DNA of 64,000 nucleotides from JBQSUQ01 sp052384575 (GTDB taxonomy: Bacteria; Pseudomonadota; Gammaproteobacteria; Enterobacterales; Pasteurellaceae). Within the stretch, counting starts at the first letter, position 1. Every line of letters starts with the position of its first letter. The notes under the pieces were generated by a model. The model searched no databases, was not told the origin of the DNA, and saw only the letters and a program-made list of their open reading frames with translations. Where the stretch lies: the NCBI GenBank assembly GCA_052384575.1, contig JBQSUQ010000007.1; one strand, 5' to 3'. Below, piece after piece: positions 1 to 8,117 of the stretch. The position numbers were made by a program, and so were the translations under genes.

Positions 1-1037
1 TCGGTTCGATCCGTAATTTTCATTCGATCTGCGGTTGCTTTTGTCAGCATCATTATGCCTCGAACGCCTGTCGGAGAAGTGGCATCTTTGTCCCAATGGG
101 ATTCTTGATAAGCAATAGCAGCAAGAAGTTGCCAATTTAAATCGCCTTGATATTTCTGAAAAAGTGCGGTGTATTTTGGCAAAATTGTCTCAATGGCGTT
201 GGTATAAGAACGCATATCCACATAATCAAATTTGGAGAAATGGTTAAAGTATTTTTCTTCAATTTTGGCAATGAGTCCGCTTTCTAAGGCGTTATTCATA
301 AAATCGAGCAACGCAGCTTGTAATTCACTGTAAGAGCTATTGGGTAAATACCAATGCACAGTGGATTCATCGGTAACATCAAAGGCAACACCTAACTGGG
401 GTTTAATTTGTTTAGCGGCTGATACATCAATGGAATTTGCAATAGTATAATCAATTTTTCCTTCCGCAAGTTGTAATAAGAGTTCTTCTTGCGTGTATTT
501 ATTTTCAACTTTCCAAGTGAGTTGAGGGTGTTTTTCCTGTTTGTTTTGTAATAATTGTTCTAATTCAGAACCACCTGCAATAACGAGGCGACCATTTAAT
601 TGGTCTAAAGAGGTTGGACGCGCTTCACCTTTTCGGTAAACCAGTTGCCAAGAAGCTGAATAATAGGCTGGACCAATTTGGAAGTGATCTGTTCTTTGTG
701 GTTGATAAAACAAGTTAGCGGCAGCAATATCAATTTCATTTTTATTCAAAGCGTCAAATAAAGATTGGCTGTTATCCAACGTTTTAATTTCTAAATTCAC
801 GTCTAAATAATCAGCAAAGGCTTTGCTTAACTCATATTCTAAACCTGCTTGTCCATTGGCATGAATAAAATAGGACACTGGGTTGTTAATAGTGCCAACA
901 ACCAAGGTTTTGCGTTCTTTTATAGCTGTGTAATGATTTGCCTCGGAACGCATAATTTGTTGCCAAGGGAAAACCATATCAATTGCCCAAAGTAATAAGG
1001 CAACTGCTGCGATAATGCGTAAAAATAATCCTTTCAT
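1..1037 (-). CDS. mltF: Membrane-bound lytic murein transglycosylase F, 3' part cut by window edge
   Basis: Reads leftward from ATG at 1035-1037 and runs off the left edge, so about 345 residues are visible. MltF cleaves peptidoglycan with formation of 1,6-anhydromuramic acid and pairs a solute-binding-like module with a C-terminal SLT catalytic domain. The N-terminus has a hydrophobic export segment (residues about 5-20). Residues about 45-270 read like an SBP_bac_3 domain, and the motif AAIAYQESHW near residue 315 carries the catalytic Glu of the lytic transglycosylase fold. The partial state comes only from the window boundary. It is divergent from the tRNA-Ile2 gene. Family assignment is confident from the two-domain order. 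Confidence 0.9.
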   Translation of the reverse strand, partial: MKGLFLRIIAAVALLLWAIDMVFPWQQIMRSEANHYTAIKERKTLVVGTINNPVSYFIHANGQAGLEYELSKAFADYLDVNLEIKTLDNSQSLFDALNKNEIDIAAANLFYQPQRTDHFQIGPAYYSASWQLVYRKGEARPTSLDQLNGRLVIAGGSELEQLLQNKQEKHPQLTWKVENKYTQEELLLQLAEGKIDYTIANSIDVSAAKQIKPQLGVAFDVTDESTVHWYLPNSSYSELQAALLDFMNNALESGLIAKIEEKYFNHFSKFDYVDMRSYTNAIETILPKYTALFQKYQGDLNWQLLAAIAYQESHWDKDATSPTGVRGIMMLTKATADRMKITDRT

Positions 1038-1169
1038 AATGAATAAATGAAATTGTTATTTAATCTGTTGTTCAATCTGTGATTTATAGGGAATGATTGG
1101 CATCATACTATAATCTCGATGGAATTTGGCAAAAATTCTACAACTAAAAAGGAATATGAGGGGAAAAAC

Positions 1170-1198
1170 TAGACTTCATTTCAATATTTGCATATAAT
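1170..1198 (+). promoter_or_regulatory. Probable sigma70 promoter of tRNA-Ile2
   Basis: TAGACT (1170-1175) and TATAAT (1193-1198) are separated by 17 bp and lie just upstream of the tRNA. The -10 is a perfect match and the -35 matches 4 of 6. A USS copy (ACCGCACTTTT, from 1201) lies between the -10 and the tRNA. Confidence 0.6.
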
Positions 1199-1216
1199 CG
1201 ACCGCACTTTTCTGTT

Positions 1217-1292
1217 GCCCCCATAGCTCAGCGGTCAGAGCAGACGACTCATAATCGTTTGGTCGCTGGTTCAATCCCAGCTGGGGGCACCA
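1217..1292 (+). tRNA. ileX: tRNA-Ile2 (anticodon CAU, lysidine-modified type)
   Basis: This is a 76-nt cloverleaf with acceptor GCCCCCA/TGGGGGC, encoded CCA at 1290-1292, anticodon stem ACGAC/GTCGT-type pairing around loop CTCATAA, and T arm GCTGG/CCAGC. The anticodon is CAU, which could mean Met. The anticodon arm, variable loop and T arm follow the E. coli ileX sequence (recalled) far more closely than elongator tRNA-Met, so I call the AUA-reading isoleucine tRNA whose C34 is converted to lysidine by TilS. Elongator Met is the alternative. Confidence 0.85.
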
Positions 1293-1361
1293 ATTATTTC
1301 CTATCTTTCTCATCCTATGCTAAAATTCCACGTTCGAATATCCAAAAACAAATAAGAGAAT

Positions 1362-1670
1362 ATGAATTTAGTCGATTTTTTAGTGAACAAATTAGATGAT
1401 TTAAAAGCCACCGAAATTCAAGCCATTGATGTGCGTGGTAAGTCTTCAATTACCGATGATATGATAATCTGCACTGGTACTTCGAGTCGCCATGTGGCTT
1501 CCTTAGCGCAAAAGCTGATTGATGAAAGCAAACAAGCCGGTTTTGCGACTTTTGGTGAAGAAGGCAAAGCAACGGCAGATTGGATTGTGGTGGATTTTGG
1601 TCAAGCAATTGTGCATATCATGCAACAAGATAGTCGTGATATGTATCAACTTGAGAAATTGTGGGCGTAA
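1362..1670 (+). CDS. rsfS: Ribosome silencing factor RsfS (YbeB/Iojap)
   Basis: This 102-residue protein is the usual length for the family. RsfS binds uL14 on the 50S subunit and blocks joining with 30S during starvation. The Iojap core is visible from residue 5 (LVNKLDDLKATEIQAIDVRG) through the C-terminal DWIVVDFGQAIVHIM region, which is the most conserved part. ATG 1362 follows a purine-rich AAGAGAA. It is the first gene of a run with rlmH (26 bp downstream) and the cell-elongation genes, the same order as in E. coli ybeB-ybeA-mrdA-mrdB-rlpA-dacA. Assignment is firm. Confidence 0.95.
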   Translation: MNLVDFLVNKLDDLKATEIQAIDVRGKSSITDDMIICTGTSSRHVASLAQKLIDESKQAGFATFGEEGKATADWIVVDFGQAIVHIMQQDSRDMYQLEKLWA

Positions 1671-1696
1671 AACTTTAATAAATTTGACCGCACTTT

Positions 1697-2164
1697 ATGA
1701 AAATACAATTAATTGCTGTTGGTACCAAAATGCCTGATTGGGTAAAAACAGGGTTTGAAGAATATCAGCGCCGCTTTCCGAAAGATATGCCATTAGAGTT
1801 AGTGGAAATTCCTGCCGGAAAACGCGGTAAAAATGCGGATATTAAACGCATTTTAGAGCAAGAAGGCAAAGCGATGCTAACAAGCTGTGGTAAAGGCAAG
1901 ATTGTGACTTTAGATATTCCTGGTAAGCCTTGGACGACAGCGCAATTAGCACAGCAATTAGAAAGTTGGAAAAATGATGGGAGAGATGTGTGCCTCTTAA
2001 TTGGTGGGCCTGAAGGCTTGTCACCAGAATGTAAAGCATTGGCAGAACAAAGCTGGTCATTGTCTCCTTTAACTTTGCCACATCCGCTGGTGCGTGTTGT
2101 TGTGGCGGAAAGTTTATATCGTGCTTGGTCGTTGACGACTAATCATCCCTATCATCGAGAATAA
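1697..2164 (+). CDS. rlmH: 23S rRNA pseudouridine-1915 N3-methyltransferase RlmH
   Basis: A 155-residue SPOUT methyltransferase that modifies helix 69 of 23S rRNA using S-adenosylmethionine. The C-terminal trefoil-knot residues are visible: LLIGGPEGL around residues 100-108 and SLSPLTLPHPLVRVVVAESLYRAW from about 122, ending in the canonical HPYHRE tail that reaches the active site. Length matches the E. coli protein. The start codon directly abuts a USS (ACCGCACTTT then ATG), so there is no recognisable Shine-Dalgarno and translation may depend on coupling from rsfS, which ends 26 bp upstream. Confidence 0.96.
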   Translation: MKIQLIAVGTKMPDWVKTGFEEYQRRFPKDMPLELVEIPAGKRGKNADIKRILEQEGKAMLTSCGKGKIVTLDIPGKPWTTAQLAQQLESWKNDGRDVCLLIGGPEGLSPECKALAEQSWSLSPLTLPHPLVRVVVAESLYRAWSLTTNHPYHRE

Positions 2165-2176
2165 GAAATCAATTCT

Positions 2177-4132
2177 ATGCGTCTTTTAAGCAAGCTTTTT
2201 GCCCCACCGAAGCATGAACCGATTCGCGATAATAAAGCGGAACGGAATCTGTTCGTACGTCGGGCGTTGGTTGCTTTTCTGGGGACTTTAGTACTCGCTG
2301 CGATTTTATTGGCTAATTTATATCATTTACAGGTTGTTGAGTTCGATAAATATCAAACGCGTTCCAACGGCAACCGTATTAAATTATTGCCAGTGCCGCC
2401 TACCCGAGGGTTAATCTACGATCGTAATGGCACCTTATTAGCGGAAAACCTCACTTTTTTTGGTTTGTATTTGGTGCCTGAAAAAGTCGAAGATTTAGAC
2501 CGCACTTTTGATGAGCTAAGATATATCGTCGGCTTGACAGATGAAGATATTGAGCAATTCAAAAAAGAGCGTCGCCGTTCCACTCGCTACACCCCGATTT
2601 TGCTTAAACCGAATTTGAATGAAGAGCAAATCGCGCGTTTTTCTGTTAATCAATATGCCTATCCAAGTGCAGATGTTCGTCCTTATTTTAAACGCAATTA
2701 TTTATATGGCGAGGCAATGACGCATATTTTAGGTTATGTATCTAAAATTAATGACAAAGATGAAGCCAGATTAAAAAAAGAAGAAAAATCAGCGAATTAT
2801 GCAGGGACAACCGATATTGGTAAACTGGGCATTGAACGCTATTATGAAGATGAATTGCATGGTATTGCGGGCTATGAACAGGTAGAAATCAATAATCGAG
2901 GCAAGGTTATTCGCAAATTAAGCGAGCAAGAACCTATTGCTGGAAAGAGTATCCATCTCACCATTGATTTACCTCTACAACAATATATTACGGATTTATT
3001 GGGTAAGCAAAAAGGCTCCGTTGTGGTGCTAGACCCAAAAGATAGCAGTATTTTGGCGATGGTTTCCAGCCCAAGTTACGATAATAATTTATTTGTGGGT
3101 GGTATTTCAGGGGCGGATTATAAACGTTTATTACAAGATGAGGATCGTCCTTTATATAGTCGTGCAACCCAAGGGGCGTATCCTCCAGCTTCTACAGTAA
3201 AACCTTTTGTTGCAGTAGCTGCGTTAACAGAATCGGTTGTTACACCAAGTACCACGATTTCAGACCCGGGTTATTGGGTTTTGCCAAATACCACAAAGCG
3301 TTTCCGCGATTGGAAAAAATCAGGACATGGTAATACGGATTTACAGAAAGCAATCGTGGAATCTTCAGATACCTATTTTTATCAAGTGGCTTATAAGCTG
3401 GGCATTGATAAGCTTTCTCTTTGGATGAAAAAGTTTGGTTTTGGTTTGCCAACAGGCGTTGATATTAAAGAGGAAACCGCTGCGATTATGCCTGATCGAA
3501 CTTGGAAGCAAAAACGTCATAAGAAACCATGGGTGATGGGAGATACGATTCCAGTGGGGATTGGGCAAGGTTATTGGACGGCGACGCCATTACAGTTAGC
3601 TAAAGCCACCGCAGTTTTAGTGAATAATGGACGCGTAAATACACCGCACTTAATGAAAGCATTACATGGTTCGGTTATTGAGCCTTATAAAGATCCATTG
3701 CTTTATGAAGATATTAAAGAACCAAATGAAGCCGCTTGGGCAGCAGCAAAAAGAGGTATGTTTGGTGTGGTGCATTCAGCTGCTGGTACGGGACGAAAAG
3801 CTTTTGCTGGCGCAGCTTATGATGCAGCAGGAAAATCTGGAACAGCGCAAGTTTTTAGCCTAAAAGAAGGGCAAAAATATGATGCGCGTAATTTAAAAAA
3901 ATACTTACATGACCATGCTTGGTTTATGGGGTATGCACCGTATCAAGATCCAAAAGTGGTGGTGGCTGTTATTTTAGAAAATGCAGGTGGTGGTTCGAGT
4001 GCTGCGGCGCCGGTGGTGCGTAAAGTAATGGATTATTATTTGAATGTACGTTTGCCGAAAATGAAAAAGTCAGACAATGTTGATGAGAAAAGTGCGGTGG
4101 AAAAAACGATAGAATCTGAGGTGACAGAATGA
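2177..4132 (+). CDS. mrdA: Penicillin-binding protein 2, elongation-specific transpeptidase
   Basis: A 651-residue class B PBP, slightly longer than the E. coli protein, that crosslinks peptidoglycan in the elongasome with RodA. It has an N-terminal membrane anchor (about residues 30-50), a PBP dimer domain (about 55-240) and a transpeptidase domain. The active-site motifs are intact: the nucleophile motif STVK at residues 339-342, SSD near 392, and KSG in AAGKSGTAQ near 555. Its stop overlaps the rodA start as ATGA, so the pair is translationally coupled. The last ~25 residues are charged and low in complexity, with a USS (AAAAGTGCGGT) in the coding sequence. Confidence 0.96.
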   Translation: MRLLSKLFAPPKHEPIRDNKAERNLFVRRALVAFLGTLVLAAILLANLYHLQVVEFDKYQTRSNGNRIKLLPVPPTRGLIYDRNGTLLAENLTFFGLYLVPEKVEDLDRTFDELRYIVGLTDEDIEQFKKERRRSTRYTPILLKPNLNEEQIARFSVNQYAYPSADVRPYFKRNYLYGEAMTHILGYVSKINDKDEARLKKEEKSANYAGTTDIGKLGIERYYEDELHGIAGYEQVEINNRGKVIRKLSEQEPIAGKSIHLTIDLPLQQYITDLLGKQKGSVVVLDPKDSSILAMVSSPSYDNNLFVGGISGADYKRLLQDEDRPLYSRATQGAYPPASTVKPFVAVAALTESVVTPSTTISDPGYWVLPNTTKRFRDWKKSGHGNTDLQKAIVESSDTYFYQVAYKLGIDKLSLWMKKFGFGLPTGVDIKEETAAIMPDRTWKQKRHKKPWVMGDTIPVGIGQGYWTATPLQLAKATAVLVNNGRVNTPHLMKALHGSVIEPYKDPLLYEDIKEPNEAAWAAAKRGMFGVVHSAAGTGRKAFAGAAYDAAGKSGTAQVFSLKEGQKYDARNLKKYLHDHAWFMGYAPYQDPKVVVAVILENAGGGSSAAAPVVRKVMDYYLNVRLPKMKKSDNVDEKSAVEKTIESEVTE

Positions 4133-5250
4133 AAGAAAAACGTCCTTTGATTTTTTCCTTATGGTCTAAACTGCACCTCGATTTATGGCTTTTTGTCGGC
4201 TTAGTGGTGATTTCAGGTTATGGCTTGTTGGTGTTATACAGTGCTTCTGGTGGTAGTGAAGTCATGTTTCGTAACCGTATCATTCAGGTGACATTAGGCT
4301 TTTTTGTCATGTTTGTGATGGCGCAGCTACCGCCACGTTTTTATCAACAAATTGCGCCTTTGCTTTATTTGGCAGGTTTAGTGATGTTGATTTTGGTAGA
4401 TTTGATTGGTACCACAAGTAAAGGTGCGCAACGTTGGCTTGATTTAGGGGTTATTCGTTTTCAACCCTCAGAAATTGTGAAATTAGCTGTGCCTTTGATG
4501 GTAGCGGTATATTTAGGTAATAAGCAGCAACCGATTAATTGGAAGCAAACCTTTATCGCCCTTGCAATGATTTTAGTGCCAACATTATTAGTGGCAATTC
4601 AGCCTGATTTGGGAACATCCATATTGGTCAGTGCTTCCGGTATTTTTGTGGTTTTCCTTGCAGGAATGAGCTGGTGGATTATTTTAGCAGCAGTTGTTGG
4701 CCTTGCTGCATTTATTCCAATTATGTGGCTATATTTAATGCATGATTATCAACGCACTAGGGTGTTGACTTTACTTGATCCAGAAAAAGATCCCTTAGGT
4801 GCGGGTTACCATATTCTACAATCGAAAATTGCGATTGGCTCAGGTGGCATTACAGGTAAAGGTTGGATGGCGGGGACGCAATCTCAGTTAGAATTTGTAC
4901 CAGAACCTCATACAGATTTTATTTTTGCCGTATTGAGTGAAGAGCATGGTATGATTGGTGTATTAATTTTATTAGCCATTTATTTCTTTATTATTATTCG
5001 TGGGTTGATGATTGGAGCGCAAGCAGAAAATGCCTTTGGGCGTATTTTAACTGGTGCGACTTTCCTTATTTTCTTTGTATATATTTTCGTGAATATTGGT
5101 ATGGTAAGCGGTATTTTACCTGTGGTGGGCGTGCCACTTCCTCTTATTAGCTATGGCGGCACATCATTTGTCGCTTTAATGGCTGGATTCGGTTTGGTCA
5201 TGTCAATTCATACGCATAAACGAACAGGTTTATATACGCAACGGAACTAA
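4129..5250 (+). CDS. rodA: Rod-shape peptidoglycan glycosyltransferase RodA (SEDS)
   Basis: A 373-residue SEDS-family polytopic protein with about ten hydrophobic segments. RodA polymerises lipid II into glycan strands together with PBP2. Diagnostic sequence includes the periplasmic loop EKDPLGAGYHILQSKIAIGSGG and the downstream EFVPEPHTDFIFAVLSEEHG motif containing the conserved acidic residue. Overlap with mrdA (ATGA) matches the obligate SEDS/bPBP pairing. RodA is preferred over FtsW because of the PBP2 and RlpA/DacA neighbourhood. Confidence 0.96.
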   Translation: MKEKRPLIFSLWSKLHLDLWLFVGLVVISGYGLLVLYSASGGSEVMFRNRIIQVTLGFFVMFVMAQLPPRFYQQIAPLLYLAGLVMLILVDLIGTTSKGAQRWLDLGVIRFQPSEIVKLAVPLMVAVYLGNKQQPINWKQTFIALAMILVPTLLVAIQPDLGTSILVSASGIFVVFLAGMSWWIILAAVVGLAAFIPIMWLYLMHDYQRTRVLTLLDPEKDPLGAGYHILQSKIAIGSGGITGKGWMAGTQSQLEFVPEPHTDFIFAVLSEEHGMIGVLILLAIYFFIIIRGLMIGAQAENAFGRILTGATFLIFFVYIFVNIGMVSGILPVVGVPLPLISYGGTSFVALMAGFGLVMSIHTHKRTGLYTQRN

Positions 5251-5307
5251 TTTGAATTTGATTACTCTTATAAAAGGTAATCATAAAAACAGGATATAAC
5301 ATTATTT

Positions 5308-5793
5308 ATGAAAATAGCAAAATACATATTCTTGATGATATTTGCTGTTGTACTTACGGCTTGTACTTCTCATGCAGAAGCCAAAAGAGCAACGAAAAAT
5401 CCACAGATTGTCCAAAAGCAAGTGGATAAGCCAAATACTTATAAGGTGAACGGTCGTTCATATACGACGGAGCATAAAAATAAATCTTATCATTATGATA
5501 AACGCGGTGGTGCCAGTTACTATCATTCTAAATTTAATGGTCGTCGCACAGCGAGCGGTGAGCCTTATAGCGGCAAGAAATATACCGCAGCACATAGAAG
5601 TTTGCCATTAGGCACCCATGTATTAGTCACCAATTTACGCAATAATCGAAAAGTTGTGGTACGTATTAATGATCGTGGTCCTTTTGTTCGAGGCCGAATC
5701 ATTGATCTTTCGCGCGCAGCAGCAGCGGATATTGGTATGATTTCTTCTGGAATTGCGAATGTAAGAGTTGAAAAATTACATCTTGCACAATAA
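5308..5793 (+). CDS. rlpA: RlpA-like septal-ring lytic transglycosylase lipoprotein, SPOR-less
   Basis: A 161-residue lipoprotein: hydrophobic leader with lipobox VLTAC (Cys at about residue 19), then a low-complexity basic linker, then a double-psi beta-barrel (about residues 70-158). Typical RlpA signatures are visible: GGASYYHSKFNGRRTASGE, LPLGTHVLVTNL and RINDRGPF. The family acts on naked glycan at the septum. Enterobacterial RlpA is more than twice as long because of a C-terminal SPOR domain; here the protein stops right after the barrel, so septal targeting through denuded glycan may be absent. There is no frameshift remnant of a SPOR domain in the 28 bp before dacA. Confidence 0.9.
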   Translation: MKIAKYIFLMIFAVVLTACTSHAEAKRATKNPQIVQKQVDKPNTYKVNGRSYTTEHKNKSYHYDKRGGASYYHSKFNGRRTASGEPYSGKKYTAAHRSLPLGTHVLVTNLRNNRKVVVRINDRGPFVRGRIIDLSRAAAADIGMISSGIANVRVEKLHLAQ

Positions 5794-5821
5794 CTTAATT
5801 GCACATATTTAAGGATTTTTT

Positions 5822-7006
5822 ATGTTGAATGTTTCTGTTAAAAAGCCCAAGCTTGCATTAATGGCAGGTTTGTTGTCATTTTCTTTATCAAGCTTTGCGG
5901 AAGACGTAAATTTTGGTATTTCGCCACCTCAAGTTAATGCCGCAACCTATGTTTTAATGGATTATCATTCAGGTGCAGTGTTGGCATCTTTCAATCCAGA
6001 TCAGCGTCAATATCCAGCGTCGTTAACGAAAATGATGACAAGTTATGTGGTAGGTGATGCGATCAAACAGGGGAAAATCAATTTAACGGATACGGTGACT
6101 ATTGGTGAAAGTGCTTGGGGTAAAAATTTCCCTGGTTCATCAAAAATGTTCTTAAATCTCAATCAACAGGTTTCAGTTGCCGATTTAAACCGAGGCATTA
6201 TTGTCGTATCCGGGAATGATGCTTGCGTTGCGATGGCAGAACATGTGTCTGGCTCAACAGATAAATTTGTTGAATTGATGAATAAATATGTTGAACAATT
6301 TGGCTTAAAAAATACGCATTTTACGACACCGCATGGATTGGATGATCCTCAACAATATTCTTCAGCAAGAGATATGGCAATTATTGGTGCCCATATCATT
6401 CGTGATTTGCCAGAAAAATATAAAGTGTATGCAGAAAAAGAATTTACCTTCAATAAAATTAAACAACCTAACCGCAATGGTTTACTTTGGGATAAAACCC
6501 TTAATGTTGATGGGATGAAAACAGGTCATACTGATAATGCAGGCTATAACTTGGTGGCTTCAGCAACCAATGGCAACAATATGCGTTTAATTTCTGTGGT
6601 GATGGGCGTGCCAACTTATAAAGGTCGTGAAGTTGAGAGCAAAAAATTACTCCAATGGGGATTTAATAGCTTTGAGACTTTCAAAACCTTAGAAGCAGGC
6701 AAAGGAGTTGAAGAAAAATCAGTATATTATGGTGATGCCAATAAAGTCGTAATTGGTGTGCTACAAGATGGTTTTATTACTGTTTCCAAAGGTCGCCAGG
6801 CGGATTTAAAAGCACGAGTTGAATATGATAAAAAATATTTAGAAGCGCCATTAGCCAAGGGACAAAATGTGGGTAAAGTCGTTTATCAATTGGATGGAAA
6901 AGATATTGCGACGGTAAATCTCCAAGTTATGCAAGATGTGCAAGAAGCTGGCATTTTCGGGCGTGCTTGGGATTGGTTAGTGCTCACTATCAAAGGTTTA
7001 TTCTAA
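5822..7006 (+). CDS. dacA: D-alanyl-D-alanine carboxypeptidase (PBP5/6 type)
   Basis: A 394-residue low-molecular-weight PBP that trims the terminal D-Ala from pentapeptides. It has a signal peptide ending near SSFAED (residue ~26). Active-site motifs are intact: SLTK in YPASLTKMM, SGN in VVSGNDACVAMA, and KTG in DGMKTGHTDNAGYN. The C-terminal PBP5 beta domain is followed by an amphipathic anchor ending WDWLVLTIKGLF. The start is preceded by AAGGATTTTTT. A USS-dyad terminator follows the gene. Confidence 0.96.
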   Translation: MLNVSVKKPKLALMAGLLSFSLSSFAEDVNFGISPPQVNAATYVLMDYHSGAVLASFNPDQRQYPASLTKMMTSYVVGDAIKQGKINLTDTVTIGESAWGKNFPGSSKMFLNLNQQVSVADLNRGIIVVSGNDACVAMAEHVSGSTDKFVELMNKYVEQFGLKNTHFTTPHGLDDPQQYSSARDMAIIGAHIIRDLPEKYKVYAEKEFTFNKIKQPNRNGLLWDKTLNVDGMKTGHTDNAGYNLVASATNGNNMRLISVVMGVPTYKGREVESKKLLQWGFNSFETFKTLEAGKGVEEKSVYYGDANKVVIGVLQDGFITVSKGRQADLKARVEYDKKYLEAPLAKGQNVGKVVYQLDGKDIATVNLQVMQDVQEAGIFGRAWDWLVLTIKGLF

Positions 7007-7029
7007 GTTAGAAAACTCAATTTATTTTC

Positions 7030-7061
7030 ACCGCACTTTTTATAAAGTGCGGTACTTTTTT
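7030..7061 (+). terminator. Terminator built from inverted uptake sequences after dacA
   Basis: ACCGCACTTT (7030-7039) and AAAGTGCGGT (7044-7053) form a 10-bp perfect stem with a 4-nt loop, followed by a T-rich run to 7061. This is a classic paired-USS terminator. Confidence 0.85.
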
Positions 7062-7082
7062 AGCTTATTTTAGGAAAAGATT

Positions 7083-7382
7083 ATGTCGGATAAAAAACAA
7101 GTTAATCTCGCAGAAGTACCACAAAAACAATTAAAAGATCTGTTGGAGTTTCCTTGCCCTTTTACATTCAAAGTGGTTGGGCAAAACAGAGAACATCTGG
7201 TTGATGATGTTGTAGTCGTGGTGCAAAAATATGCCAAGGGGGATTATAATCCTCGTGAAAATGTGAGTAGCAAAGGCACTTATAATTCTATCTCCATTGA
7301 TATTGTTGCAGAAAATATTGAACAAGTAGAAACGCTTTATGCTGAATTAGCGAAAATTAATGGCGTGAGAATGGTGCTTTAA
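7083..7382 (+). CDS. ybeD: YbeD family protein (DUF493)
   Basis: A 99-residue cytoplasmic protein of the UPF0250/DUF493 family with an ACT-like fold. The family signature LLEFPCPFTFKVVG is at residues 18-31. It conventionally sits between dacA and lipB, and does so here: 12 bp separate it from lipB. Its biochemical role is not established; conserved linkage suggests a regulatory connection to lipoate attachment or cell-wall genes, but that is inference only. ATG follows AGGAAAAGATT. Confidence 0.93.
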   Translation: MSDKKQVNLAEVPQKQLKDLLEFPCPFTFKVVGQNREHLVDDVVVVVQKYAKGDYNPRENVSSKGTYNSISIDIVAENIEQVETLYAELAKINGVRMVL

Positions 7383-7394
7383 TCAGGGCTGAAT

Positions 7395-8051
7395 ATGCAC
7401 AATATTCCTTTAATTATTCGCCAATTGGGTATGCAAGATTACCAACAAATTTGGCAAAAAATGCAGGATTTTACTGATAATCGCAGTGAAAATACCGCTG
7501 ATGAAATTTGGTTAGTGCAACATTATCCTGTATTTACGCAAGGTCAAGCAGGTAAAGCGGAACATTTATTACAACGTAGTGATATTCCTGTTGTGCAGTC
7601 CGATCGTGGTGGACAAATTACCTATCATGGACCTGGGCAGCAAGTGATGTATGTGTTGATTGATATTAAACGTCATAAAGCGGAAGGTAGAGATTTTAAT
7701 GTACGACAATTAGTTACTGCATTGGAACAAACAGTTGTGTTGACGTTGGCTGATTATGGTATTCAATCCTATGCCAAGGCCGATGCACCAGGCGTATATA
7801 TAAATTGTGATGGTATTGAGAAAAAGATTTGTTCTTTAGGATTACGCATTCGCAAAGGTTGTTCATTTCATGGTTTAGCTTTGAATATCAATATGGATCT
7901 CAGCCCTTTTCGCATGATCAATCCTTGTGGCTACATTGGATTAGAAATGTGCCAGTTAGCAGATTTTATCCCTGTACAAGAAGCGGAATGCGACAAGGTA
8001 TCTCCTCAATTAGTTACACATTTCTGTCAACTTTTAGGCTATAATATCTAA
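7395..8051 (+). CDS. lipB: Octanoyl-ACP:protein N-octanoyltransferase
   Basis: A 218-residue enzyme that transfers octanoate from acyl carrier protein to the lipoyl domains of 2-oxoacid dehydrogenases and GcvH. The signature DRGGQITYHGPGQQVMY lies around residues 70-86. The later KKICSLGLRIRKGCSFHGLALNIN segment carries the conserved active-site Lys, and PCGYIGLEM follows with its conserved Cys. Paired with lipA 66 bp downstream, as in most gammaproteobacteria. Confidence 0.96.
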   Translation: MHNIPLIIRQLGMQDYQQIWQKMQDFTDNRSENTADEIWLVQHYPVFTQGQAGKAEHLLQRSDIPVVQSDRGGQITYHGPGQQVMYVLIDIKRHKAEGRDFNVRQLVTALEQTVVLTLADYGIQSYAKADAPGVYINCDGIEKKICSLGLRIRKGCSFHGLALNINMDLSPFRMINPCGYIGLEMCQLADFIPVQEAECDKVSPQLVTHFCQLLGYNI

Positions 8052-8117
8052 AATTTTTTTAAAAATTGCACTTTTATTTGAGTGTAACAGTTAGTTTAGC
8101 AATGAATAAGGAATAAA

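Noticed and set aside
1217..1292. Elongator tRNA-Met call for the CAU tRNA
   Set aside because: Anticodon arm and T arm follow the tRNA-Ile2 pattern, not tRNA-Met.
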